This document shows positions 33,353-42,008 of a DNA stretch of 56,371 bases, in pieces. How positions within the stretch are numbered: position 1 is the first letter of the stretch; the number at the start of each line of letters is the position of its first letter. Below the pieces are notes generated by a model. That model was not told the origin of the DNA and did no database searches. It saw only the letters and a program-made list of their open reading frames with translations. The position numbers and the translations under genes were made by a program. The DNA comes from Streptomyces sclerotialus (GTDB taxonomy: Bacteria > Actinomycetota > Actinomycetes > Streptomycetales > Streptomycetaceae): NCBI GenBank assembly GCA_000719105.1, contig JODX01000031.1, positions 1 through 56,371 on the forward strand. Reading direction: 5' to 3'.

Positions 33353-34927
33353 GTGACCGGCGCTCTGCCCACGGATCGACGTCAACTGCTCGACATGACG
33401 ATCCCCGAAGCCCTCGACCACGCAGCCCGCCAATGGCCCGACAAGACCGCGTTGGTCCACCTGGAAGGCGGCGGGCCGACACTCACCTGGCACCAACTGC
33501 GACAGGACATCACCCGCGTGAGGTCCGGGCTCGAACGCCTCGGCGTCGCTCCCGGCGACAAGGTCGGCATCCTTCTGCGCAACCAGGTCGAGTTCCCCCT
33601 CACCTGGCTGGCCGTGATCGAGGCCGGCGCGGTCGCCGTACCCATGAACCCCCGGTACACCTCGCGCGAGATCGGGTTCGTGCTCCAGGACTCGGGAGCG
33701 CGCTGGATCGTGGCCGCCGCCGACGTAGTCGGTGAGGCGCACGCCGACGGTGCGGTCGGCCCGGTACCGACCGAGCGCATCGTCACCGTCGGCCCCTCCA
33801 TGCCCGGCACCTCGGCCTTCGCGGACCTGCTCACGCAGGAGCCGACCCCGCGAAGTCACCGAGCCGACCGGCTCGACGTGGTGAACATCCAGTTCACCTC
33901 GGGCACCACCGGCCTGCCCAAGGGGTGTCTGCTGACCCACGCCTACTGGCTGGAACTCGGTGTGTACGGGGTCGGCTCCTTCGCCGACCGGCCCGCGCAG
34001 CGCATCCTCGCCGATCACCCTTTCTTCTACATGCAGAACCAGGCGTACTTCATGCTGGCCCTCGTCGGCGGTGGCGCCCTCTACGTCACCGCCGGCCTCA
34101 GCCGCCGCAAATTCATGGGCTGGCTCCTCGACCACCGGATCGACATGGCCTGGATCGACGAGGACATGCTGGACCTGCCCGAGAGCCCTGCCGACCGGCG
34201 TCTCGCCCTGGAGTTCGCGCCGGTCGCCGCTCTGCCGCGCGCCCTTCACCGGCCACTGGAGCAGCGGTTCGCTTTGAAGGCCAGGGAGGTGTACGCCAGC
34301 ACGGAGGTCGGCAACGGCACCTACGTTCCCCACGACCGCGACGACCTCGTCGGGTCGGGCTCGATGGGCATCTGCTACCCCAACCGCGAGTCCAAGGTCA
34401 TCGCCGCGGACGGCACCGAAGTGCCCCCCGGCCACTCCGGTGAGCTGTGCCTGCGCGGCAGCGGCATGATGCTCGGTTACCACAACCGGCCCGAGACCAA
34501 CGCTGAGCTCTTTCTGCCCGGCGGTTGGTTCCGCACCGGCGACATCGTGCGCAAGGAGGCCGACGGACTGCACTACTACGAGGGCCGCCTCCGCGACATC
34601 GTCCGACGCAGCGGCGAGAACATCGCCGCCGCCGAGGTCGAGATGCAGATCTCGACGATGCCCGAGGTGGCCGAGGTCGGCGTCATTCCCGTCCCCGACC
34701 CGGACCGCGACGAAGAGGTCAAGGCCGTCATCGTGCTCCGGCCCGGCGCCCAGCTCACCGCCGAGCAGGTCGCCGACTGGTGCAAGCAGGGGCTCGCGCC
34801 CTTCAAGGTCCCGCGCTATGTGGAGTTCCGGGACGCGCTGCCGTACACCTCCAGCGGCAAGATCGCCAAGGCCACGCTGCGCGCCGAGGCCCCGAGCGAC
34901 CGCGTCGTCGACCTCAAGGCGCTGTGA
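33353..34927 (+). CDS. AMP-dependent acyl-CoA synthetase (CaiC-like ANL ligase)
   Basis: A 524-residue ANL ligase making an acyl-CoA through acyl-AMP. Motifs: FTSGTTGLPKGCLLTH, YASTEVGNG, GWFRTGDIV, GRLRDIVRRSGENIAAAE and the catalytic-Lys loop SSGKIAKATL. The layout resembles crotonobetaine/carnitine-CoA ligases. GTG 33353 follows AAAGGAG. It ends in a strong terminator. It differs clearly from the ligase at 14031-15593, so the region activates at least two kinds of acid. Confidence 0.94.
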   Translation: MTGALPTDRRQLLDMTIPEALDHAARQWPDKTALVHLEGGGPTLTWHQLRQDITRVRSGLERLGVAPGDKVGILLRNQVEFPLTWLAVIEAGAVAVPMNPRYTSREIGFVLQDSGARWIVAAADVVGEAHADGAVGPVPTERIVTVGPSMPGTSAFADLLTQEPTPRSHRADRLDVVNIQFTSGTTGLPKGCLLTHAYWLELGVYGVGSFADRPAQRILADHPFFYMQNQAYFMLALVGGGALYVTAGLSRRKFMGWLLDHRIDMAWIDEDMLDLPESPADRRLALEFAPVAALPRALHRPLEQRFALKAREVYASTEVGNGTYVPHDRDDLVGSGSMGICYPNRESKVIAADGTEVPPGHSGELCLRGSGMMLGYHNRPETNAELFLPGGWFRTGDIVRKEADGLHYYEGRLRDIVRRSGENIAAAEVEMQISTMPEVAEVGVIPVPDPDRDEEVKAVIVLRPGAQLTAEQVADWCKQGLAPFKVPRYVEFRDALPYTSSGKIAKATLRAEAPSDRVVDLKAL

Positions 34928-34931
34928 ACCA

Positions 34932-34964
34932 CGTGCGGGGGCCGGCTCGTCCGGCCCCCGCACG
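34932..34964. terminator. strong terminator after CoA ligase
   Basis: CGTGCGGGGGCCGG-CTCGT-CCGGCCCCCGCACG: a perfect 14-bp GC stem with 5-nt loop, 4 bp past the ligase stop. Being symmetrical, it may also serve the convergent TetR gene (stop 35040). Confidence 0.88.
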
Positions 34965-35039
34965 GTTCCGCGATGCGGGGACGCCGCGGCAGACGCCGGC
35001 CCCCGGAAGGCCAGGCACGCGGACTCCTCTGTACCGTGT

Positions 35040-35645
35040 TCAGCCGGCGAGAGGGGCGTGCGCCGCCTGCCGCTGATGCACCAGCAGCGTGACGAACTCG
35101 TCCAGCGTCGCGAGCTGCCTCTCCGGGGTCCACATCTCGGGGTGCTCCACTGCCGACAGCGCCATTCCCGACACCCAGGACCGAGCCAGATCTATGGTGG
35201 AGCCCAGCCGCTCGGCGGGAACGAAGCCCCCCAGCCCGTGCCTGAGGACCGAGCGCATCGCGGGTTCCAGTTCGTCGCTTCGGGCGCGGAGGAGCGGCTC
35301 GGCATTCCGGTAGGCCACCAGGGCGACGCGGGTCCTCTCCATGGCGAGGGACTCCTCCGTCAGCGGAAGGAACCACTGGAGCGCGGCCCTCAGCCTGTCG
35401 AGGGGGTCCTCGATGGAGGCCAGCTCCAGGAGGAAGGAGTCGGCGTCGGCCAGCGTGTGATCCAGGATGGCACCCAGCAGAGCTTCGCGGTCGGCGAAGT
35501 AGTGAGTGATGAGAGTGATCGACCCGCCCATTCGCTTTGCGATCTTCCGCAGCGTCAGCTCGGGGAGGCCCCCCTCGTTGAGAGCGGCGACGGAGGCCAT
35601 GACGATGTCCCGTATCCGCTCCTGTGCATCCACCTGCCGCGGCAC
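35040..35645 (-). CDS. TetR-family transcriptional regulator
   Basis: A 201-residue TetR regulator. Helix-turn-helix: RIRDIVMASVAALNEGGLPE, then TLRKIAKRMGGSITLITHYF, with the HYF end of the recognition helix. GTG 35645 has GGAGGT 7 nt upstream. It lies 60 bp after the LAL-MFS chimera, on the same strand, with an inverted repeat (35672-35699) in the gap. Regulators of this kind often control a neighbouring MFS exporter, which fits the MFS remnant next door. Confidence 0.92.
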   Translation of the reverse strand: MPRQVDAQERIRDIVMASVAALNEGGLPELTLRKIAKRMGGSITLITHYFADREALLGAILDHTLADADSFLLELASIEDPLDRLRAALQWFLPLTEESLAMERTRVALVAYRNAEPLLRARSDELEPAMRSVLRHGLGGFVPAERLGSTIDLARSWVSGMALSAVEHPEMWTPERQLATLDEFVTLLVHQRQAAHAPLAG

Positions 35646-35671
35646 GTGACACCTCCGATGCGCTTTCCCCG

Positions 35672-35699
35672 GCGTTGTACGACAGACACTACACAACGC
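35672..35699. promoter_or_regulatory. candidate operator of the TetR gene
   Basis: GCGTTGT, 14 nt, ACAACGC: 7-bp inverted arms between the chimera stop (35706) and the TetR start (35645). Position suits autoregulation. Confidence 0.45.
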
Positions 35700-35705
35700 T
35701 GAGGA

Positions 35706-38700
35706 TTACGGCCGTACTCCGCCGGGTCCGCTCGTTCCCGGGACCGACTCCGGCAGATGGGGCACAGGCACCTTCGCACCACGGTCAGAGGCAGCCCGCG
35801 TGGCGCGCAGCAGGGGAACGGCCGCTACTGCGGTGGCCACTGCGAGGATGACGCCGAAAGCAGGTGCACCCCACGTGTCGAGGACCCACCCGGAAGGAGC
35901 TGGTCCCAGGGCTGTGCCGATCGCCAGTGCGCCGGTGGCGGCTGCCACCCAGCGCCCTGAGCTGTCGGCGGAGGCGGCTACGGACAGCACCAGGACGAGC
36001 AGTGCCATGAAGGAGACCTGCCAGATCACGGCGGATGCGACGAAGCTGACCCACCAGGGAACGGCGGCGATCACCAGCTTGGCGAGGCCCTCGACCACGA
36101 TGAAGGCGACGATGAGCGGTGTGCGCCCGCACCTGGGGACGGCCAGCCCGCACACGAGGACCCCCGCGAGGGACGCGAAGGAGGCCACGGCCAGCACCAT
36201 CGAGACGGTGTCGGCGGACATGCCCTCGTACCTCTCCCCCAGCGTGGCACCCGCCCCCGTGAGGCGTACGCGACCCTCCCCGGCCGGCGCCGCACCGGTG
36301 GCGCGCAGCTCGCCGCGGGCCTGCCCGGCCCACGCCCCGGCCCCGCACCGCTCGAAGGCGACCAGCGCCTCCGTGAGCCGGTCGCGCGCCTCCCTGAGCC
36401 GTCTGCGTCTGCGCAGCCACTTGCCGTACAGCAGCCGGGTGCGGGCCTGCTCGAAGTCGCCGCCCACGGCGTCGTGCGCGGCCAGCGCGTCCAGGTACAG
36501 CGCGTCGGCCCGGTCCGGCGGGGCCAGCAGTGCGCGGCAGCGGGCGAGCTGGGCGGGTGCCTGCGGGTCGGCGCCGAACTGCGCCCACAGGGCGAACTCC
36601 TCGACGACCGGGCCCGCCTCCTCCGGCCGCCCGGCGAGGACGGCGGCCTCCACCTGGCAGGGCATGGCGAGCATCCGTACACCGAAGTGACCGTGGCGGG
36701 TACCGGCGCCGACCAGGGGGCCGAGCCGGGCGGCGGCCTCGGCGGGCCGGCCCCGGCCCAGGTCGGCGCGGCCGAGCGCCCATTCGGCGAGGGTGGCCGC
36801 CTGGGTGAGCCCGTGCCGCCGGGCGGTGTGCAGGGCGGCCTCCGCCTGCTCGGCGACGAGCGCGGCCTCGCCCTCGATCGACGCGGCCAGGGCCAGGACG
36901 GCACGGTGGTGGGCCGCCGAGTTCCGCTGCCCGCAGTGGTGCGCGGCGCGCAGTCCCTCCTCGGCGTGGGCCCGCGCGCGGGCGTGCCGTCCGGCCCGCA
37001 GCTCGGCGTAGGCCAGGTACTCCAGGGCGCGCGGGACGAGGGAGGCCGGGCCCCGCGCCCTGGCCTCGGCGAGTGCTCGGGCGCCGGCCCGGCAGCCGGC
37101 ACTCACGTCGCCCACCAGCAGGGCGGCCGCCGCCGACCGCAGCAGCGCTTCCGGGTCGCCGCGGTCCGCGGCGCGTTCCACGACGCGCCGCAGCGGCCGT
37201 ACGGCCTGGTCGTACCGCTGCTCCAGCAGGGCCTGCATCCCCAGGCGGTAGTCCTCCGCGGCGTCGCTCCCGGCGTCACCCGGGTCCCGCTCCCCGCGGC
37301 CGGTGCCCATGGCGGCGCGTACGGCGGTGGGGGCGTCCGCCGCCAGGGCCGTGAGGCAGGCCGTCATGTCGCCGGCCGCCCAGGCCGCGTCCGAGGCGGC
37401 GAGGCGGGCGGCCCGCGCCTGCGCGGGGTGCCGGACGGCGAGCAGGGTGCCCGCGCACAGCAGCGACTCGTGGGCGTCGAGGACGTCTCCGTCGCTCAGT
37501 TCCAGCAGTCCGTGCAGCAGTTCCGCGTGCCCGCGCACCGTGTCGGGGGCGGGGTCGGCGCGGGCCGCGGTGAGCAGGCGGCGGGCCGTGGCCGGGCGGC
37601 CCGCGTGCAGGGCGTGTCCCGCCGCGGCGGTCCGGCGTTGCGCGCGAGCGGCGGCGTCCGGCGTCAGCTCGGCGGCGCGCGCCAGGGCGGCGGCCCGCCG
37701 CCGGGGGGAGGCCGGCTCGCGCGGATCCTCCGCCACGGCCGCCAGTTCGTCCGCCAGCAGCGGTGCGGGACCGGGCACGGCCAGGGCCCGGTGCACGAGC
37801 GCCGTGAGCCGGTCCCCGTGCGCCTGCGCGGCCCGGGCGAGTGCGGCGTGGGCCGCGCGGCGCCGGTCCGGGCGGGCGCCCAGGTACACCGCCTCGCGCA
37901 GCAGCGTGCCGGTGAAGCACAGCCGGTCGCCGTCCGGCACCAGCACTCCGGGCACCTGCCGGGCGGGCAGCTCGTCCCCCGGCGGCCCCGACGATGCGAC
38001 ACGTGTCAACGACAGCGCGCGGAAGACGAGTTCGGCGTGGGCGCCGTCGCCGCCGGGGTCCGGCCGCTGGGCGGCGGCCGCGACGAGCAGCAGGTCCCGG
38101 TGGCCGGCCACCGGTCCGTCCGGGCCGTCGTCCACCAGGCCGCGTACCACTTCGCCGTCGACGAGGGGCCACGGCAGCGCCCGTTCCCCGCTCAGTTCGG
38201 CGGCGGACAGCCGGCCCACCAGGGCGTGCAGCAGGGCGGGGTTGCCCTCCGCCGCGTCCAGCAGCTCCGCGCGGACGGTCCGGTCCGTACGGCCGCCGGT
38301 CAGCTCGTCGAGGAGGGCGCCCGCGTCCGCGTCCGGCAGCGGACCCAGACGGAGTGACGGCAGTCCCGCGAGGTGCGGGTCGGCGGCGCGGTGCCCCGCG
38401 ACCGTCAGCAGCAGCGACACCGGGCCGGCGGTGTGCAGGCGCCGGGCGGCGTACCCGAGGGCGGCCCGTGAGGCTGCGTCCCACAGATGAACGTCGTCCA
38501 CGCACACCAGCAGCGGGGAGTCCGCGGCCGTGTCCCGCAGCAGGTCCAGCAGGACCCCGGGTCCGGGCGGGGCGGCCGGGACGGCACCGGGCGGGCCGTT
38601 CCGGCCGTTGCGGCCGTTGCGCAGGGCGGCCGCGGCGCACCGTACGGCGCGCACTCCGCCGTAGGGCGGACGTGTCTCGCTGCGGGCGCTCTGCACCCGG

Positions 38701-38885
38701 AGGACGGGGCCGCCCCGGAAGGCGCGGGCGGCGTGGTCGAGCAGGGCCGTGCGGCCGAGTCCGGGCGCGCCCGTCAGCACGATGACGGCGCCGGCGCCGG
38801 TGCCCGCGGTGCCCGGGGACGCGGTCACGGCCGCCGTCGCCCGCAGCTCGGCACCGCGGCCGTACAGCCGCGGTGGGTCGCTCAT
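35706..38885 (-). CDS. chimeric protein: LAL-type ATP-binding regulator fused to MFS C-terminal half
   Basis: A 1059-residue fusion. Residues 1 to about 880 are a large ATP-binding LuxR-type (LAL) regulator: Walker A GAPGLGRT (39-46, with Arg for the usual Lys), Walker B LLVCVDD (125-131), then Ala/Arg-rich TPR-like helices. Where the LuxR helix-turn-helix should start, the sequence instead reads GERYEGMSADTVSMVL and continues as five membrane segments typical of MFS TM7-12 (SFASLAGVLVCGLAVP; FIVVEGLAKLVIAAVPW; GALAIGTALGP). The junction is near 36,225-36,260 and stays in frame. DNA binding is lost and half a transporter is unlikely to pump, so this is probably a rearrangement product. ATG 38885 lacks a clear ribosome binding site. 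Confidence 0.85.
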   Translation of the reverse strand: MSDPPRLYGRGAELRATAAVTASPGTAGTGAGAVIVLTGAPGLGRTALLDHAARAFRGGPVLRVQSARSETRPPYGGVRAVRCAAAALRNGRNGRNGPPGAVPAAPPGPGVLLDLLRDTAADSPLLVCVDDVHLWDAASRAALGYAARRLHTAGPVSLLLTVAGHRAADPHLAGLPSLRLGPLPDADAGALLDELTGGRTDRTVRAELLDAAEGNPALLHALVGRLSAAELSGERALPWPLVDGEVVRGLVDDGPDGPVAGHRDLLLVAAAAQRPDPGGDGAHAELVFRALSLTRVASSGPPGDELPARQVPGVLVPDGDRLCFTGTLLREAVYLGARPDRRRAAHAALARAAQAHGDRLTALVHRALAVPGPAPLLADELAAVAEDPREPASPRRRAAALARAAELTPDAAARAQRRTAAAGHALHAGRPATARRLLTAARADPAPDTVRGHAELLHGLLELSDGDVLDAHESLLCAGTLLAVRHPAQARAARLAASDAAWAAGDMTACLTALAADAPTAVRAAMGTGRGERDPGDAGSDAAEDYRLGMQALLEQRYDQAVRPLRRVVERAADRGDPEALLRSAAAALLVGDVSAGCRAGARALAEARARGPASLVPRALEYLAYAELRAGRHARARAHAEEGLRAAHHCGQRNSAAHHRAVLALAASIEGEAALVAEQAEAALHTARRHGLTQAATLAEWALGRADLGRGRPAEAAARLGPLVGAGTRHGHFGVRMLAMPCQVEAAVLAGRPEEAGPVVEEFALWAQFGADPQAPAQLARCRALLAPPDRADALYLDALAAHDAVGGDFEQARTRLLYGKWLRRRRRLREARDRLTEALVAFERCGAGAWAGQARGELRATGAAPAGEGRVRLTGAGATLGERYEGMSADTVSMVLAVASFASLAGVLVCGLAVPRCGRTPLIVAFIVVEGLAKLVIAAVPWWVSFVASAVIWQVSFMALLVLVLSVAASADSSGRWVAAATGALAIGTALGPAPSGWVLDTWGAPAFGVILAVATAVAAVPLLRATRAASDRGAKVPVPHLPESVPGTSGPGGVRP

Positions 38886-39016
38886 GGGTGCGTGTGGGGT
38901 CACGGAAGCGGACGTTACTTCCGTGGAAAGCCATGTGGAAGCCAGGCATCCGAGCGAGGTCTCCGCGTACGCTCCGCCTCTACCTGGGGTAACGCCCGGC
39001 GCGGGCGGGCAAAGCC

Positions 39017-39062
39017 TGTGCGGCCGCACAGCGCGAACGGTGTCGCGCTGGGCGGCCGCACA
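39017..39062 (-). terminator. long two-part terminator hairpin after cutinase
   Basis: TGTGCGGCCGC (39017-39027) pairs with GCGGCCGCACA (39052-39062), and inside it AGCGCGA pairs with TCGCGCT around a 6-nt loop. Eighteen base pairs in total, 13 bp past the cutinase stop. Confidence 0.85.
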
Positions 39063-39074
39063 GCGTTCCGGCGT

Positions 39075-40016
39075 TCAGGAGGTGTGCGGGCAGTTGCCCC
39101 GGTACTCCTCGATCGTCAGGCTCGCCCGCGGCAGCGGGCACAGGAACTGCTCGTAGCGGGTGTCGTTGTCGATGAACCGCTTCAGCCAGGAGACGCTGTA
39201 CTTCGCGATCGTCGTGTCCGACGTGTTCGGCGCGAAGTGGGTGGCGCCGTTCAGCTCCAGGTACGCCCGGTCCGTCGAGGACGGCAGGCTGCTGTAGAAC
39301 GGCTCCGCATGGCTGGCCACCGGGGCGACCGTGTCACCGTCGGCGCCGACGATCAGCGTGGGCGTGGTGACCTCGGGCCAGGTCTTGTCGAGGTTCCACG
39401 GCGTGAGCGGGATCGCCGCCTGCAGGGACGGACGGGACTTGGCGGCCTCCAGCGCGCCGCCGCCGCCCATCGAGTGACCCATGACGCCGAGCCGGCTGCT
39501 GTCCACCCGGGACCGCACCGAACTGCGCTCGGTGAGGTAGTCCAGGGCCGCCAGCAACTGCCGCCCGCGGGAGTCCGGCTGGTCCAGCGTGGTGAGCGTG
39601 TCGATGGTGAACACCACGAAGCCCTGCGAGGCCAGGCGCGGGCCCAGCCAGGAGATGGAGGACTCGTAGGCGGTGAAGCCGGGCGAGATGACGACGGCGC
39701 CGAACGTGCCGTCGGCCGTGCTGGTCGGGTAGTAGATCGTGCCGCCGCCGAAGCCCGACACGAGGAGCGAGGAGACGGACGTCTGGGACACGGCGTACGG
39801 GCCGCGCAGCGCCTCGATGCTGCTGGTGGTGGGGGCCGGCCCCCGCTCGTACGGGTTCTCCGCCGCGTGGGCGCCGGGACTCGCCATGGTGCCGAGTCCC
39901 AGCACCGCCGCCACCGCGGCCACCATGCCCGTGAACCGGCTCATCCGGCGGCGCGGGGAGCGGCGGCATGCGCCGGTCACCGTGGTGGACGGATCCTGCT
40001 GCGGGTGCTGATGCAC
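39075..40016 (-). CDS. secreted polyester hydrolase, TfCut2/PETase-like cutinase
   Basis: A 313-residue secreted alpha/beta hydrolase closely resembling actinomycete cutinases that cleave cutin and PET. The signal peptide (about 25-51, ending SPGAHA) has an Arg-rich n-region (RRSPRRR). The mature part begins ENPYERGP, as in Thermobifida cutinases. Catalytic triad: Ser182 (GHSMG), Asp228 (GADGDT), His260 (GATHFAP). Trp207 (PLTPWNL) is the aromatic clamp, Phe114 (SPGFTA) takes the oxyanion-hole Tyr position, and Cys293/Cys309 form the C-terminal disulphide. GTG 40016 was chosen (AGGAAGG upstream, spacing long); ATG 39944 is an alternative. Regulation is not evident. Confidence 0.9.
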   Translation of the reverse strand: MHQHPQQDPSTTVTGACRRSPRRRMSRFTGMVAAVAAVLGLGTMASPGAHAAENPYERGPAPTTSSIEALRGPYAVSQTSVSSLLVSGFGGGTIYYPTSTADGTFGAVVISPGFTAYESSISWLGPRLASQGFVVFTIDTLTTLDQPDSRGRQLLAALDYLTERSSVRSRVDSSRLGVMGHSMGGGGALEAAKSRPSLQAAIPLTPWNLDKTWPEVTTPTLIVGADGDTVAPVASHAEPFYSSLPSSTDRAYLELNGATHFAPNTSDTTIAKYSVSWLKRFIDNDTRYEQFLCPLPRASLTIEEYRGNCPHTS

Positions 40017-40620
40017 GACGACATCGTCCTTCCTGTCGTGAGGGGGCCGTGGCGGAGACGACGCGTCGGCGTGACGCGTGTACGTGTGGGGAGCCTCCGG
40101 CTGCGGCACCGCCCGTGGGGTGGGATGCCACTGTGGAGGCGCAGCCCGTACCGCGGTATCGGCAGAATCACCGGTCTCGTTGAGGGACAGGAGGGGGCGG
40201 GAGGAGGAGACACGAGGACAGAGGAGGGCAACGGTGGGCGCGGACTCCCGCGCCCACACCCACCGGCCGGCCGGACGCCCCGTCAGGCGGCGCGCAGGCC
40301 CTGTTCCCGGTGCGCGCGGAGCACGTCCGCGTACCGGTGGCCGCTGCTCTTGACGGTGCGGGGACGCCGGGGCGCGGGACCTGGCGGGCCAAAGGGCTCT
40401 GGCGGGCGTACAGGGCCGGGCCGGTGGGGTCGGTGGCGCGACGCGGGCCGGGGAAGCAGCGGTTCAGGCCCAGCCGGTCCAGGGGGGCGGCGTCGATCGG
40501 GGAGTCGCCCTCCCGCGCGGGCAGTTCGACGCCTGGACCTCGCGCATGTCCTTCAGAGCTCGCAGCGGGACACTCACCGTCACGCGCCGCCCCGGACGGG
40601 CACCGCCGCGGCCGCACGGC
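40017..40620. other. 604-bp region between cutinase and STAS-ANTAR genes
   Basis: Contains the cutinase leader and promoter (no clear -35/-10 read) and purine-rich sequence at 40185-40235. The pseudogene-like frame set at 40283-40583 fills the right half. Nothing else was recognised. Confidence 0.4.
40283..40583 (-). pseudogene. small hypothetical protein gene broken by two frameshifts
   Basis: Three minus-strand frames join into one protein-like sequence: VTVSVPLRALKDMREV (from GTG 40583), then VELPAREGDSPIDAAPLDRL and [20 protein letters not shown] in a second frame, then [20 protein letters not shown], ending GLRAA-stop at 40283. Each part has Streptomyces codon use and ordinary composition, while the frames outside these parts are Pro/Arg-rich noise. 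Either two indels have killed a gene of about 100 codons or there are sequence errors. The family was not recognised. Confidence 0.45.
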
Positions 40621-41427
40621 TCACGGTCTTTCCCACGGTTCCCGGTCCTCCGTCCCGCTGCCGCCGGGGACACCGGTTCCGGCGGACGCCCCCTGGGACA
40701 TCCGGCTCGCGGTGACGGCGTTGCCCAGTTCCCGCTGGAGCTCCTCGGCGAGGGAGTCGCCCCGTACGGTGTCCACCAGGTCGTGGGCGAGGCGGTGCAG
40801 TTTCACGTTGGTGCGCTGGGAGACCGTGACGAGCACGTGCCAGGCCTCCTCGGGGCTCAGCCGGAACGAGGCCATCAGGACGCCACGGGCCAGGTCGATC
40901 GTCGGCCGCGTCCGCATGGCCCGCCGGAGCTGCCCGACCTCGACGCGCAGTTCGTCCAGGTCCTCCGCGGACGACTCCCCGCCCTCCGGCGAGGCGTGGG
41001 CGGGAGCGAACTCCGGGCAGGCGGGCCCGGAGAAGGCGAACAGGGTGCGGGTGCCGGTCACTTCGAGCAACCGCTCGACCGCGGGGCCGACGGCGCGCAG
41101 GGCCACTGTGCGGCCGCCCTCCAGGGCCCGTCGCCGCATCGCGAGCAGGACGTTGAGACCCGAGCAGTCCGCGAAGCCGACCTGTGCGAGATCGAGGTCG
41201 ACACCTCTGACGGACCGGTCGAGGGCGTCCCGCAGGGCATGCTGCAGCAAGCTGCCGGTGTCGACGTCCAGGTCACCCGACACCACGACGAGCGTGCGGT
41301 CGCCGTCCGCTCGGCTCTCGACCGTCAGCGGGCACGGCCGGGAGCCGGCCGCGCCGTCAGCGAGCGCCGCGTACCCTGCGGCGCCGTTCCACTCCATGAA
41401 CTGCCCCGAGAACGCCGACTCCGGCAT
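40621..41427 (-). CDS. STAS-ANTAR two-domain regulator
   Basis: A 268-residue protein. Residues about 35-130 are a STAS (anti-anti-sigma) domain with the phosphorylatable Ser in FADCSGLNVLL. Residues about 155-220 are an ANTAR RNA-binding domain (QLRRAMRTRPTIDLARGVLM, then LSPEEAWHVLVTVSQRTNVK), which acts in transcription antitermination. ATG 41427 follows GAGAGG at 5 nt. The combination suggests an antiterminator whose state is set by an RsbW-type kinase; several are encoded in this region. The leftward message starts in the divergent region shared with the gene at 41569. Confidence 0.9.
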   Translation of the reverse strand: MPESAFSGQFMEWNGAAGYAALADGAAGSRPCPLTVESRADGDRTLVVVSGDLDVDTGSLLQHALRDALDRSVRGVDLDLAQVGFADCSGLNVLLAMRRRALEGGRTVALRAVGPAVERLLEVTGTRTLFAFSGPACPEFAPAHASPEGGESSAEDLDELRVEVGQLRRAMRTRPTIDLARGVLMASFRLSPEEAWHVLVTVSQRTNVKLHRLAHDLVDTVRGDSLAEELQRELGNAVTASRMSQGASAGTGVPGGSGTEDREPWERP

Positions 41428-41506
41428 GACTGCCTCTCCCACGGGGTCTCGCGTGCAATCGCTCATCTCTGCCTTCAGGCTCACCCAGGACGAAGAACAC
41501 GTCAAG

Positions 41507-41534
41507 GGATACACGAAAAGCATTTCGCGTATCC
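41507..41534. promoter_or_regulatory. 28-bp inverted repeat, candidate operator
   Basis: GGATACACGAAA-AGCA-TTTCGCGTATCC: 12-bp arms with one mismatch, midway between the divergent STAS-ANTAR and winged-helix genes. It ends 21 bp before the -10 (TATACT) of the latter, so it overlaps or abuts its -35. Probably the binding site of the winged-helix protein. Confidence 0.65.
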
Positions 41535-41555
41535 AGTTACGGGAATACTGGGACC

Positions 41556-41561
41556 TATACT
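41556..41561 (+). promoter_or_regulatory. -10 element of a leaderless promoter
   Basis: TATACT, a near-consensus -10, ends 7 nt before ATG 41569, so transcription would start at or next to the start codon and the message would be leaderless. No good -35 is present, suggesting an activated promoter. Confidence 0.6.
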
Positions 41562-41568
41562 GGCCGCC

Positions 41569-41889
41569 ATGGGTGGAGTGCCGGAGTCGTACGTCGGATG
41601 GACGTTTCTTACCAATCACGCGCGTGTGCTTGCCTCGATCGCCGATGATCACAACGTCCGTATCCGCGACATCGCCGCACGCTGCCGGCTCACCGAGCGC
41701 GCGGTGCAGAAGATCATCGCCGACCTCGAGCAGGAGGGTTACCTGTCGCACACCAAGGAGGGGCGGAGCAACATCTACCGGATCGAGTCCGAGAAGGTGT
41801 TGCGTCACCCGGCCGAGGCCGGACTGAGCGTCGCAGCCCTGCTCGCCCTGCTCCTCCGGGACGAGGACCGGCGCGTGGGGCGGGCGTAG
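41569..41889 (+). CDS. small winged-helix (MarR/ArsR-like) transcriptional regulator
   Basis: A 106-residue single-domain regulator. The winged helix is clear: LASIADDHNVRIRDIAARCR, LTERAVQKIIADLEQEGYLS (recognition helix) and the wing HTKEGRSNIYRI. The C-terminal helix (EAGLSVAALLALLL) probably dimerises. It has no ligand domain. There is no ribosome binding site and the -10 is 7 nt upstream, so the mRNA is probably leaderless. It is divergent from STAS-ANTAR across a 28-bp inverted repeat. Confidence 0.9.
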   Translation: MGGVPESYVGWTFLTNHARVLASIADDHNVRIRDIAARCRLTERAVQKIIADLEQEGYLSHTKEGRSNIYRIESEKVLRHPAEAGLSVAALLALLLRDEDRRVGRA

Positions 41890-42008
41890 CCGCCCCAGTA
41901 GCGACGCCGGAGCCGGTGAGGAGTCACCCCGGCACAGGAGTCGAACCCGGTACGACGGGGACCCGCCCCCTGTTCCGCCCGCCGAGGGCGGGACGAGGGG
42001 AGGAACCG

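Noticed and set aside
36225..36260. Insertion sequence or att site at the chimera junction
   Set aside because: No terminal inverted repeats, target duplication, integrase or tRNA end was found near the junction; simple deletion or recombination is enough.
41900..41960. tRNA-like T-arm (complement of GGAGTCGAACCC)
   Set aside because: The T-stem does not pair fully and no acceptor or anticodon arms can be drawn.
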